From assembly GCF_002043005.1 (NCBI RefSeq), contig NZ_CP020330.1, forward strand, positions 2,808,001-2,872,000: a stretch of 64,000 nt of DNA, in the 5' to 3' direction. The translations under genes and the position numbers were made by a program. Positions 46,136 to 54,720 of this stretch are shown piece by piece. The notes under the pieces were generated by a model. The model did no database searches. It was not told where the DNA came from and saw nothing but the letters and a program-made list of their open reading frames with translations. Position 1 is the first letter of the stretch, and every line of letters begins with the position of its first letter. This DNA is from Martelella mediterranea DSM 17316 (GTDB lineage: Bacteria > Pseudomonadota > Alphaproteobacteria > Rhizobiales > Rhizobiaceae).

Positions 46136-47542
46136 TCAAAAATCGCCGTCGTCATTCGTACGCTCCACCATTTTTCCGCCCGCAATCTCAGCTACAAGCT
46201 CCGGTAGAGTCTCGAATCCTTTTAACCCGTTTCCCGTGACTGTTGCAATTTCAACCGTGCCGGCCGGAAGAACGGCACTGGAAAAGCCGAGTTTTGCGGC
46301 TTCTTTCAGTCGCTGAACGGCGTGGGCGACGGGTCTGATCGCGCCGGACAGGCTGATTTCGCCGAAATAAACAGAATCAGCGGGCAGGGCAAGGCCGGCC
46401 AGCGACGAAATCAGCGCCGCCGCCACCGCGAGATCGGCGGCCGGCTCGGTGACGCGATAGCCGCCGGCGACATTGAGATAGACATCGTGATTGCCGAGCC
46501 GGACGCCGCAATGGGCTTCCAGCACGGCGAGAATCATCGAAAGCCGTGCCGAATCCCAGCCGACCACCGCGCGTCGCGGCGTGCCGAGCGAGGTGGGCGC
46601 GACCAGCGCCTGAATTTCCACCAGCACCGGGCGGGTGCCTTCCATGCCGGCGAACACAGCCGCGCCCGGGGCCTTCTCGTTGCGTTCGCCGAGAAATAGT
46701 TCGGACGGATTGGCGACCTCGCGCAGGCCCTTGTCGCCCATTTCGAACACGCCGATCTCATCGGTCGCGCCGAAGCGGTTCTTGACGGTGCGCAGGATGC
46801 GGTAGTGATGGCCGCGCTCGCCCTCGAAATAGAGCACGGCATCGACCATGTGCTCGACCACGCGCGGCCCGGCGATTTGGCCTTCTTTTGTGACGTGGCC
46901 GACCAGCACCATGGCGGCGCCCGTCTGCTTGGCGAAGCGGATCATCGCCTGCACGCCGGTGCGCACCTGTGTCACCGTGCCGGGGGCGGCTTCCGCCATG
47001 TCGGACCAGAGCGTCTGGATCGAATCGATGATCACGAGGTCGGGACGATCACCGTGGGCAAGCGTTGCCAGAATGTCCTCGACATTGGTTTCGGCGGCCA
47101 GCATCACCTTTGTGTCGGCCGCGCCCAGCCGCTTTGCCCGAAGCCTGACCTGCGCGATCGCTTCTTCGCCGGAGACATAGATGATACGCTGGTTCTGACG
47201 CGAGAGAGCGGCGGCCGCCTGCATCAGCAGCGTCGACTTACCGATACCGGGATCGCCGCCGACAAGCACCGCAGAGCCGCGCACGAAACCGCCGCCGGTC
47301 ACCCGGTCGAGTTCGGCAATCCGGCTCTGGACGCGCGGCGCTTCCTCGCTTTCGCCATCCAGCGGAACGAGGGCGACCGGACGGCCCTTCTTCGGGGAGC
47401 GGGCAGGCCCGCCGCCGATGCCGGCGGTCGGATTTTCCTCGACGATGGTGTTCCACGCGCCGCAGGCATCGCAGCGTCCGGACCAGCGCGGCGTGACCGA
47501 TCCGCAATTCTGGCAGATGAACTGGGTTTTCGGTTTGGCCAA
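46136..47542 (-). CDS. radA: DNA repair protein RadA
   Basis: 468 residues. Zinc finger CQNCGSVTPRWSGRCDACGAW (in part, residues 9-29), Walker A GGDPGIGKSTL near 94, the RadA-specific KNRFG near 258, and a Lon-protease-like C-terminal domain with LSGAIRPV. RadA promotes branch migration in recombination. Order alr-radA-cvpA is the standard rhizobial one. Confidence 0.96.
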   Translation of the reverse strand: MAKPKTQFICQNCGSVTPRWSGRCDACGAWNTIVEENPTAGIGGGPARSPKKGRPVALVPLDGESEEAPRVQSRIAELDRVTGGGFVRGSAVLVGGDPGIGKSTLLMQAAAALSRQNQRIIYVSGEEAIAQVRLRAKRLGAADTKVMLAAETNVEDILATLAHGDRPDLVIIDSIQTLWSDMAEAAPGTVTQVRTGVQAMIRFAKQTGAAMVLVGHVTKEGQIAGPRVVEHMVDAVLYFEGERGHHYRILRTVKNRFGATDEIGVFEMGDKGLREVANPSELFLGERNEKAPGAAVFAGMEGTRPVLVEIQALVAPTSLGTPRRAVVGWDSARLSMILAVLEAHCGVRLGNHDVYLNVAGGYRVTEPAADLAVAAALISSLAGLALPADSVYFGEISLSGAIRPVAHAVQRLKEAAKLGFSSAVLPAGTVEIATVTGNGLKGFETLPELVAEIAGGKMVERTNDDGDF

Positions 47543-47566
47543 GGTCTCGTCTTTTCGGGAGCGGTT

Positions 47567-48733
47567 TCAGTCCGGCTGGATATAACGGCGGTTATAGCGC
47601 AAGCCAAGGGAGGTCAGCAATTCATACCCGATCGTGCCCGCCGCCGCCGCTGCGTCGTCCAGCGCGATATTGGGGCCGAACAGCTCGACATAATCGCCGG
47701 CCCTGACCGCGCCTTCGGGCAGATCGGTAATGTCGAAAATTGTCATATCCATGGTGATGCGGCCGAGGATGGGCACGCGATGACCGGCTATAAAGCCCAT
47801 GCCGCCTGAAGGAACGGCGTCGCGCAGCGGCACGCCGGTGCCCGATTTGGCGCGCAGATACCCATCGGCATAGCCGGCCGAAACGATGGCGAGGCGGCTT
47901 TCGCGGTCAAGCTGCTGGGTCGCGCCATAGCTGACATTCTCGCCCTTTTTCGCAAACCGCGTCTGGATGATTCGGGCCTCGGCGGTGGCGGCCGGTTGCA
48001 ACTTTTTCGATGCGCCCGGCGCCGAATCGCCGCCGTATAGCGCGATGCCCGGCCGGGTCAGCTCGAAATGATAGTCGGCGCCGAGCAGGATGCCGGCGGA
48101 GGCGGAAAGGCTGGCCTCGACCCCTTCGAAGGCGTTTGCGACATCGCGGAAGCGCGCCAGTTGCTCGCGGTTCATCGGCGCTGCCGCATCATCGCCGCAG
48201 GCGAGGTGGGAGAGCACCAGAACCGGCGAAAAACTTGCCGGCCTGGCGTCATCGGCGGCCAGCCGCAGCGCCTCGTCATGGGAAAGGCCGAGCCGGTTGA
48301 AGCCGGTGTCGACCTGCAGCGCGCAAGGATAGTCGCCATAATCGGCGATCGCGGCGAAGAAGAAGGCGAGCTGTTCCTCGCTCGCCAGCACCGGCACGAG
48401 GCCGTTTCCGAAAAACATCGCCTCGGTGCCCGGCCACATGCCGGAGAGCACGAAGATGCGGGCGTCTGGCGCGAACCGGCGCAGGGTCGCGCCCTCTTCG
48501 GGAACAGCGACGAAGAAATCCGCCGCGCCCGCCTCATAAAGCGCCTCGCCGACATCCTCGATGCCGAGCCCGTAGCCATCCGCCTTTACGACTGCGCCGG
48601 TGCGGGCCGTGCCCGAGAGTGCGCGCATGGTCCGCCAGTTGCTGACGATTGCCGAAAGGTCGACCGTCAGCCGGGCAGGGGCGGCATCGAAACCGATTTC
48701 GGTCTCCATGAATTCATTCGAATATTCAGTCAT
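47567..48733 (-). CDS. alr: Alanine racemase
   Basis: 388 residues. PLP-dependent conversion of L- to D-alanine for peptidoglycan. The PLP Lys is in AVVKADGYGLG near 50; the second catalytic Tyr is in NVSYGATQ near 270. A start at METEIGFD (48709) is possible and would drop 8 residues. Probably translated with dnaB and radA in a loose cluster. Confidence 0.94.
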   Translation of the reverse strand: MTEYSNEFMETEIGFDAAPARLTVDLSAIVSNWRTMRALSGTARTGAVVKADGYGLGIEDVGEALYEAGAADFFVAVPEEGATLRRFAPDARIFVLSGMWPGTEAMFFGNGLVPVLASEEQLAFFFAAIADYGDYPCALQVDTGFNRLGLSHDEALRLAADDARPASFSPVLVLSHLACGDDAAAPMNREQLARFRDVANAFEGVEASLSASAGILLGADYHFELTRPGIALYGGDSAPGASKKLQPAATAEARIIQTRFAKKGENVSYGATQQLDRESRLAIVSAGYADGYLRAKSGTGVPLRDAVPSGGMGFIAGHRVPILGRITMDMTIFDITDLPEGAVRAGDYVELFGPNIALDDAAAAAGTIGYELLTSLGLRYNRRYIQPD

Positions 48734-48795
48734 GAAACTGCCGTTCGTTGCGTTGTTACGGCATGTATAGCGCGTTTATCGCGTCTGACACAGAA

Positions 48796-50277
48796 TTATT
48801 CGTCAAAACTTGAATAGGATGGATCCGCCAGATCGGCAAAGCGGGTATAGGCCGCCTGGAAGGCGAGGTTGGCCGTGCCGGTCGGTCCGTGACGCTGCTT
48901 GGCGATGATCACGTCGGCGGTGCCCTTGACCTTGTCGAGCTTCATCTTCCACTCGTCATAAGCAGGGTCATCAGGATCGCGCGGCTCGAGATTCTGGACG
49001 TAGTATTCCTCGCGGTAGACGAACAGCACCACGTCGGCGTCTTGCTCGATCGAGCCCGATTCGCGAAGGTCGGAAAGCTGCGGGCGCTTGTCCTCGCGGT
49101 TTTCCACCTGTCGGGAAAGCTGGGAGAGCGCGATGATCGGCACGTTCAGTTCCTTGGCGAGCGCCTTCAGCCCGGTGGTGATTTCGGTCACCTCCTGCAC
49201 GCGGTTCTCGCCGGATTTTTTCGAGCCGGTCATGAGCTGCACATAGTCGACCACCAGCACGTCGAGCCCGCGCTGACGCTTCAGCCGCCTTGCGCGCGCG
49301 GAAAGCTGCGCGATCGAGATGCCGCCGGTCTGGTCGATATAGAGCGGCACTTTCTGCATGGTCTGCGAGCAGGCCACCAGCTTGTCGAAATCCGCCTCGG
49401 TGATGTCGCCGCGACGGATCTTGGAGGAGGACACCTCGGTCTGCTCGGAAATGATACGGGTGGCGAGCTGCTCGCCGGACATTTCCAGCGAGTAGAAGGC
49501 GACGACGCCGCCCTGCTTGGCCTCGATCGTGCCGTCGGGCAGCACTTCGGGCTCATAGGACGAGGCGACGTTCCAGGCGATATTGGTGGCAAGCGAGGTC
49601 TTGCCCATGCCGGGACGACCGGCAAGGATGATCAGGTCGGAGCGCTGCAGCCCGCCCATCTTGGCGTCCAGCGTGGCGAGCCCGGTGGAGATGCCGGAGA
49701 GGTGGCCGTCGCTCTCGAACGCCTTGCCGGCCATGTCGATCGCGATCGATACGGCGTTCTCGAAGGTCTGGAACCCGCCCTCGTAGCGGCCGGTTTCGGC
49801 GAGCGCGAACAGCTTGCGCTCGGTCTCCTCGATCTGTTCGGACGGCGGCATGTCGATCGGCGCGTCATAGGCGGTGTTGACTACGTCCTCGCCGATCTCG
49901 ATCAACTGGCGGCGGATCGCCAGATCGTAGATCGTGCGGCCGTAATCCTCGGCATTGATGATGGTCACGGCTTCCGCCGCAAGGCGCGCCAGATACTGCG
50001 CCACCGTCAGGTCGCCGACCTTGACGTTGGCGGGCAGGTGGGTCTTGAGCGTGATCGTGTTGGCGATCTTGTCCATGCGGATCGTATCGCCGGCAAGCTC
50101 GTAGATCTTGCGGTGGAGCGGCTCGTAGAAATGCTCGGGCTTCAGAAAGTCCGAAACCCGGTAGAAGGCCGAGTTGTTGACCAGGATCGCGCCCAGAAGC
50201 GCCTGCTCGACTTCCAGATTGTTCGGCGCTTCGCGTTGCGGTGCGGCGGCTTGGAAGGATGGCGCAAGATCGTTCAT
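48796..50277 (-). CDS. dnaB: Replicative DNA helicase
   Basis: 493 residues. N-terminal DnaB domain (EVEQALLGAILVNNSAFYRV near 22), then the RecA-like motor with Walker A AGRPGMGKTSLATN near 225, LVVDYVQLM as Walker B, and the arginine-finger region SDLRESGSIEQDADVVLFVY. It unwinds DNA ahead of the replisome. Start MNDLAPSFQAAAPQ is preferred to an ATG 31 codons upstream. No intein. Confidence 0.96.
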   Translation of the reverse strand: MNDLAPSFQAAAPQREAPNNLEVEQALLGAILVNNSAFYRVSDFLKPEHFYEPLHRKIYELAGDTIRMDKIANTITLKTHLPANVKVGDLTVAQYLARLAAEAVTIINAEDYGRTIYDLAIRRQLIEIGEDVVNTAYDAPIDMPPSEQIEETERKLFALAETGRYEGGFQTFENAVSIAIDMAGKAFESDGHLSGISTGLATLDAKMGGLQRSDLIILAGRPGMGKTSLATNIAWNVASSYEPEVLPDGTIEAKQGGVVAFYSLEMSGEQLATRIISEQTEVSSSKIRRGDITEADFDKLVACSQTMQKVPLYIDQTGGISIAQLSARARRLKRQRGLDVLVVDYVQLMTGSKKSGENRVQEVTEITTGLKALAKELNVPIIALSQLSRQVENREDKRPQLSDLRESGSIEQDADVVLFVYREEYYVQNLEPRDPDDPAYDEWKMKLDKVKGTADVIIAKQRHGPTGTANLAFQAAYTRFADLADPSYSSFDE

Positions 50278-50455
50278 GGTGACTTTCCGGAGGTTGGGTG
50301 ACCCAAGCATAGACGAATGAAGGCGGAGTTGAAGGCCCGACGTGGTTCTCAACACCAATTCACAGGTCATGAAAATAAACGTCGTCTTTCAGCGCCGCAG
50401 CCTTGACATGATTCGTCGCCGACACTCGATGAAAATGATACACCCGCAGGCCGGA

Positions 50456-50488
50456 AAACGAAAAACCCGGCCTTTCGCAAGACCGGGT
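50456..50488 (-). terminator. Rho-independent terminator, probably the original end of the rplI operon
   Basis: On the minus strand a 10-bp stem (acccggtctt / aaggccgggt, one G-U pair, gcga tetraloop) is followed by TTTTTCGTTTT. It lies downstream of the IS110 transposase, 180 bases before the dnaB start, in line with the rpsF-rpsR-DUF2232-rplI direction. Confidence 0.75.
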
Positions 50489-50522
50489 CGGTATTCTCAC
50501 TGGACGGCCCATCAGCGTGTCA

Positions 50523-51458
50523 TCAACTCTGTTGGATGACTTTCTCTGTGAACCTTGCATTGAGGGTCACGACGATTTTTCGCATGACTGCTGCGATCGC
50601 GACGATTGGCTTTTTGCCGGCTTCGACAAGGCGCTTGTAGAAGGCGGCGAACTCGCCCCTTCCGCGGGCGGCCTGCATGGCCGGCATGAACAGGATGGTG
50701 CGCATGACGGGTCTGCCGCCGCGCATTCTCCGGTAACCGATCTTGTTGCCGCTCTCGTTTGGGTGCGGCGCCAGGCCGGCCAGCGCCGCCGCCTTCTTTC
50801 GATCCAGCGTCCCGAGTTCGGGCATTGTGGCGATCAGGGCGGCGGCGGTTGTCTCCGCGATGCCGGTCATCGCCATTGCGATGCTGGCCCTGGCTGCAAA
50901 GGCTTCGCTGCGCATGAGCATGCGGATTTCCTTGTCGAGCAGCGCGATCTGGCGATTGATGGCAGCGAGCATGGCCTTGAAGGTGACGGCAAGTTCACGT
51001 CCGCCCGGCGCCATGGCGCGGTTTTGCTCGGCGACCCTGATGGCGACCAGATCGGCGCGGCGGCGCACAAGGGCCTTGAGCCTTGCCTCTTCAGGGTTTT
51101 CAGCCTGCCACAGGGACAGGCTTGCCCAGCGTTCCATGCCATAGGCGACCATTTCCCGGGCATCGATCGCATCGCTCTTGCCGACCCGTCCACGCGAACG
51201 AATGAAGGCCTTGAGCCTGCGCGTATCGGCCCGGTGAACGGCAAGGCCGCGCCGCAGGCACTCTTCGATCAGGACGGTTTCATACCCGCCGGTGGGTTCG
51301 CAGATGACCAGATCTGCCTCGCAGTTTCGCAGGAAGCGACGAATATCCCTGCTGCGATTGGCGATGACGGTGGCCGGACCGCCGCAGGAAACGGCGATCG
51401 TGTCCTTTGCAACGTCGCAACCAAGACAGATGTGCGGAGGGTGATGCAAAACGACCAT
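50523..51458 (-). CDS. IS110-family transposase
   Basis: 311 residues. The RuvC-like DEDD domain opens with CLGCDVAKDT (first Asp), CEPTGGYE (Glu) and RVGKSDAIDAREMVAYG (Asp pair). The C-terminal transposase_20 domain has MTGIAETTAAALIATMPELG and GLAPHPNESG, with the catalytic Ser expected after RTILFMPAMQAARG-type sequence. Full length and apparently intact. IS110 enzymes act with a bridge RNA encoded in the element's own non-coding end. Confidence 0.95.
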   Translation of the reverse strand: MVVLHHPPHICLGCDVAKDTIAVSCGGPATVIANRSRDIRRFLRNCEADLVICEPTGGYETVLIEECLRRGLAVHRADTRRLKAFIRSRGRVGKSDAIDAREMVAYGMERWASLSLWQAENPEEARLKALVRRRADLVAIRVAEQNRAMAPGGRELAVTFKAMLAAINRQIALLDKEIRMLMRSEAFAARASIAMAMTGIAETTAAALIATMPELGTLDRKKAAALAGLAPHPNESGNKIGYRRMRGGRPVMRTILFMPAMQAARGRGEFAAFYKRLVEAGKKPIVAIAAVMRKIVVTLNARFTEKVIQQS

Positions 51459-51660
51459 GGCGATGCTATCCTTTCAAGGCATGCTTGGGATTGTTTGCGG
51501 GCGTGGCAATCAGCGGCCCAATCAACTCTTCAAGCGGTTGCTCGGTGCAACAGTGACCTTGATGACAGCGGGTATTCCACCCAATGCTCGGACGGTCGGC
51601 TGTTGCAGCAGCTGCGGGCAAGCCAACGGCCCGCAGCTGCATCACAACAATAGCGCAGAT
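51459..51660 (-). ncRNA. Candidate bridge RNA region of the IS110 element
   Basis: The ~200-base non-coding stretch upstream of the transposase is where IS110-group elements encode their bridge RNA. It contains a perfect 12-bp stem (51608-51619 with 51629-51640, gcagctgcgggc) with a 9-base loop. Assignment rests on position and family knowledge; the loops that would specify target and donor were not resolved. Confidence 0.35.
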
Positions 51661-51670
51661 CCGACAAACA

Positions 51671-51743
51671 ATGCTCGGGCTTGACCCGAGCATCCAGGCC
51701 ACACGGAAAACGCGGCCTGCACCCTCGGGTCAAGCCCGAGGGT
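51671..51743. repeat. REP-like cluster of three hairpins
   Basis: Three stems in a row: atgctcggg/cccgagcat (51671-51693), caggcc/ggcctg (51695-51719) and accctcggg/cccgagggt (51721-51743). Outer stems are inverted versions of each other (cttga and tcaag loops). A related fragment, gctcgggcttgagcc, occurs at 53501-53515 within a gtcat...atgac repeat. Possibly a mobile palindrome; could also stop transcription after rplI. Confidence 0.7.
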
Positions 51744-51787
51744 GACGCCCCAAGTGTGGGGCGAGCCATGCGGCAAGGCCAAAAGCC

Positions 51788-52414
51788 TTACTTGTCTTCT
51801 TCTTCGCCGGCTTCCTCGGAAGCTTCCGGGGCTTCTTCGGTTTCCTCGTCCAGATCGTAATCGGCATCCGGGTTGAAGAAGTCTTCCGGGCGCAGCGCGT
51901 CCTCGTCGACGCCGTAGATCGCGTCGGCGGAGGTGAGGTCTTCACCCTTGGCCTGGCGCTCGGCTTCTTCCTTGGTGCGGGCGACGTTCAGCTCGATCGA
52001 GATCTCGACTTCGGCATGCAGGTGCAGCTCCACATTGTGCAGGCCAACGGTCTTGATCGGGGTGTGGAGCACGACCTGGTTGCGGCCGACATTGAAGCCT
52101 TCCGCGGCGAGGATTTCAACGACGTCGCGGGCTGCGACCGAACCGTAGAGCTGGCCGGTTTCGCCGGCGGCGCGCACGGCGATGAAGGACTTGCCTTCGA
52201 GCACGTCGGCAACCTTCTGGGCTTCGTTCTTGCGCTCGAGGTTGCGGGCTTCGAGCACCGCGCGCTCGGCCTCGAAACGGGCCTTGTTGGCGGCGTTGGC
52301 GCGCAGCGCACGGCCGGTCGGCAGCAGGTAGTTACGCGCATAGCCATCGCGAACCTTAACGGTTTCGCCCATCTGGCCAAGCTTGGCGATGCGTTCAAGC
52401 AGGATTACGTCCAT
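51788..52414 (-). CDS. rplI: 50S ribosomal protein L9
   Basis: 208 residues. N-terminal domain [21 protein letters not shown] is the canonical L9 start, with [14 protein letters not shown]. It is longer than the ~150-residue E. coli protein because of an acidic tail ([18 protein letters not shown]), common in rhizobia. Its start overlaps the DUF2232 end by 10 bases. A hairpin cluster and IS110 now follow it. Confidence 0.95.
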   Translation of the reverse strand: MDVILLERIAKLGQMGETVKVRDGYARNYLLPTGRALRANAANKARFEAERAVLEARNLERKNEAQKVADVLEGKSFIAVRAAGETGQLYGSVAARDVVEILAAEGFNVGRNQVVLHTPIKTVGLHNVELHLHAEVEISIELNVARTKEEAERQAKGEDLTSADAIYGVDEDALRPEDFFNPDADYDLDEETEEAPEASEEAGEEEDK

Positions 52415-53391
52415 GGTTCATTCCTTTCATCATCATCATTATTGGTGGGCGCGCCCGGTGAAAGAGCGATCGCCCGACGCGTGTCGAGAAGGCCCATGGT
52501 GATGAATACCAGGGCCGGGAAGGTAAAGATCAGCGAGAGGTAGGAGAGAATGATCACCGGCACGGCCCAGCTCTTGCCGCGGGCGGCAAGATGCATGCGG
52601 GCAAGGCCGGAAAGCAGGAACCCGCCGCCGAAGGCGCCGAGGCAGGCAGCACCAATCAGTCCGATCGTGCCGCCGAAGAAGGTCGCGACGAGGGCCGCCA
52701 GAAACACGAAGATCGCATTCGTGCTCATGCGCAGCGCTACGGCCACATCTTCGCGCGGACGGTTGGAAAGCCCGGATGCGATGGCGATGCGGCTGGCGAA
52801 ATGGAAGGCGACGAACAGCAGGATCACCGAGGTCGCGCCCTGCACCATCGGCAGCAGCAGGGTGAACATGCTCTTGAATTGCGCGATCACCGCCGCGTCG
52901 CCGGCCAGTTCGGGGTTTTCGGCGGTCAGCGCCGCGGCGAAGGCGTCGATGATCTGGCCGGTGGTCTCCGGGCCGTAGCCCGCGACCGCGCCGACCACGA
53001 TCAGCGCCAGCGTGACGGCGGCGCAGAGATGCATCATGATGTCGGCGAGCGGATACCAGGCCATCTGGCCTTCCGGCCCGCCGATCTCGGTGGCCGGGCG
53101 GGCGAGATTGCCGAGATGGCTGAGCCAGCCGGCCGGGATCAGCGTGACAGCCAGCGTATAAAGCGCGAAGAACGGCGAGGCGAGCGCAAGGCCAAGCGCG
53201 CCGGCAACCACGATGCCGACGATCGCGGGCAGGAGGCCATAGCCGAGACCGGCAATCAGGATGGGAAGCGCGGAGGCGGCGGCAAGCAGCGTCGAAAACA
53301 GCACGGTGACGCCGGCGGCATAGGCAAGCGCGAAGGCCGCGACGCCGGAAAGCGCACCGATCAGCAATGTTCTTGCGTTAAGCGTCTTCAT
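52405..53391 (-). CDS. DUF2232 membrane protein
   Basis: 328 residues with about eight membrane segments; start [23 protein letters not shown]2232 proteins in this exact place, between rpsR and rplI, are standard in Rhizobiales. Function is unknown; some relatives of the family resemble transporter S components. Overlaps rplI. Confidence 0.85.
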   Translation of the reverse strand: MKTLNARTLLIGALSGVAAFALAYAAGVTVLFSTLLAAASALPILIAGLGYGLLPAIVGIVVAGALGLALASPFFALYTLAVTLIPAGWLSHLGNLARPATEIGGPEGQMAWYPLADIMMHLCAAVTLALIVVGAVAGYGPETTGQIIDAFAAALTAENPELAGDAAVIAQFKSMFTLLLPMVQGATSVILLFVAFHFASRIAIASGLSNRPREDVAVALRMSTNAIFVFLAALVATFFGGTIGLIGAACLGAFGGGFLLSGLARMHLAARGKSWAVPVIILSYLSLIFTFPALVFITMGLLDTRRAIALSPGAPTNNDDDERNEPWT

Positions 53392-53579
53392 CTCGCTGTC
53401 CTGCCGTTCAAGCAGTTAGGGAAAGCCTCGTTTCCCAACCTGGGTCTATTTTTCGGCTGCTGCGCGCCCACCGCGCCGGAGCCAATCCCTCATGCGTCAT
53501 GCTCGGGCTTGAGCCAAGGATGACGCGGAGAGTGCGGAAGGCGAGGGGCATAGCCTCCCGCCTTCCATAAGCATAAACC

Positions 53580-53828
53580 TTACGAAACGACGTAGGGCAG
53601 AAGGCCGAGGAAGCGGGCGCGCTTGATGGCGCGGGCCAGTTCACGCTGCTTCTTCTGGCTGACGGCGGTGATGCGCGAAGGCACGATCTTGCCGCGTTCG
53701 GAAATGTAACGCTGCAGCAGACGTACGTCCTTGTAGTCGATCTTGGGCGCGTTGGCGCCGGAGAACGGGCAGGTCTTGCGACGGCGGTTGAACGGGCGAC
53801 GCGTCGGGATAGAAGCGATGGCTACCAT
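53580..53828 (-). CDS. rpsR: 30S ribosomal protein S18
   Basis: 82 residues. Contains [20 protein letters not shown] and the end [20 protein letters not shown]...LLPYV typical of S18. Conserved order rpsF-rpsR. It partners S6 on the 30S platform. Confidence 0.95.
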   Translation of the reverse strand: MVAIASIPTRRPFNRRRKTCPFSGANAPKIDYKDVRLLQRYISERGKIVPSRITAVSQKKQRELARAIKRARFLGLLPYVVS

Positions 53829-53857
53829 TTTCTTGATCCTTTATCTCGTAAACGCGA

Positions 53858-54295
53858 TTAGAAGCGCGGGCGGCGTTCGCCGCGGTCGCCGCCGCGATCG
53901 CCACGGTCACCGCGATCACGGTTGTCACGGCCGCCTTCGCGTCCGCCGTCACGGCGGGGACGGTCGTCGCGGTCGCGCTTCTGCATCATCGCCGACGGGC
54001 CTTCCTCGTGCTCCTCGACCTTGATGGTCATGTAGCGCAGGATGTCTTCATTGATGCGCATCTGGCGTTCCATCTCGTGGATCGCGGCAGCAGGTGCATC
54101 GATGTCCATCAGCGCGTAATGCGCCTTGCGGTTCTTCTTGATGCGGTAGGTGAGGGACTTCAGGCCCCAGTTTTCGATACGGCCGACCTTGCCGCCGTTT
54201 TCCTCGATCAGTCCCTTGTACTGCTCGACGATGGCGTCAACCTGCTGGGCCGTGATGTCCTGGCGGGCCAGGAACACGTGTTCGTAAAGTGCCAT
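53858..54295 (-). CDS. rpsF: 30S ribosomal protein S6
   Basis: 145 residues. S6 start [20 protein letters not shown], and [19 protein letters not shown] in the core. The C-terminal ~40 residues are an Arg/Asp/Gly-rich extension ([20 protein letters not shown]), usual in alphaproteobacteria. First gene of the rpsF-rpsR-DUF2232-rplI operon. Confidence 0.95.
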   Translation of the reverse strand: MALYEHVFLARQDITAQQVDAIVEQYKGLIEENGGKVGRIENWGLKSLTYRIKKNRKAHYALMDIDAPAAAIHEMERQMRINEDILRYMTIKVEEHEEGPSAMMQKRDRDDRPRRDGGREGGRDNRDRGDRGDRGGDRGERRPRF

Positions 54296-54514
54296 TGATA
54301 TTTGCCTTTCTTGCGTTTCCAGGACCCGGAATTCGGCGGCTAAGCCTCAACGACTGCTCCTGAGGGGAAACCCCGGCAAGAAAAGCGTTAGACGAGACGG
54401 TCGAGAGCGGCGACACGGGAGGCAGGCGCTTTTACCGCGCCAGGCATTTCCGCCACAGCGAAAACAGCCCTCCGTTCAGCCACCAGCCTGAAGACCGGAC
54501 CTTTGGATGAGCGG

Positions 54515-54542
54515 CTTATACGGATTTTCGGGCGGAATGCAA
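54515..54542 (-). promoter_or_regulatory. Candidate promoter of the rpsF operon
   Basis: On the minus strand TTGCAT (-35), a 16-base spacer and TATAAG (-10). Transcription from here would give a leader of roughly 210 bases before rpsF. The rest of the 425-base gap holds no supported gene. Confidence 0.5.
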
Positions 54543-54720
54543 GGGGGGGTGGAGTTGGCGGGGTGGCGGGGAAATCAACTTCGTGACTCCATATCGCAGG
54601 ATCGCTCCAGTAGTTGATGCTCCCCGCAATCTGCCATTTCGTCTGCACAGAATTTCCGTAGTCTTGTTCTAAAAATACGGACCTCACAATACTAGTATTA
54701 GACCGTGTTAGCTATCGCCG

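Larger units (their letters stand above)
50490..51670 (-). mobile_element. IS110-family insertion sequence (ends approximate)
   Basis: Consists of one transposase gene, a short downstream end and a longer upstream non-coding end, as in the IS110 group. No clear terminal inverted repeats or target duplication are seen, which is normal for this family, so the boundaries are estimates bounded by the terminator on the left and the hairpin cluster at 51671 on the right. Confidence 0.7.

Noticed and set aside
54388..54687. 99-codon minus-strand frame before rpsF
   Set aside because: Overlaps the likely rpsF promoter and has no coding signature.
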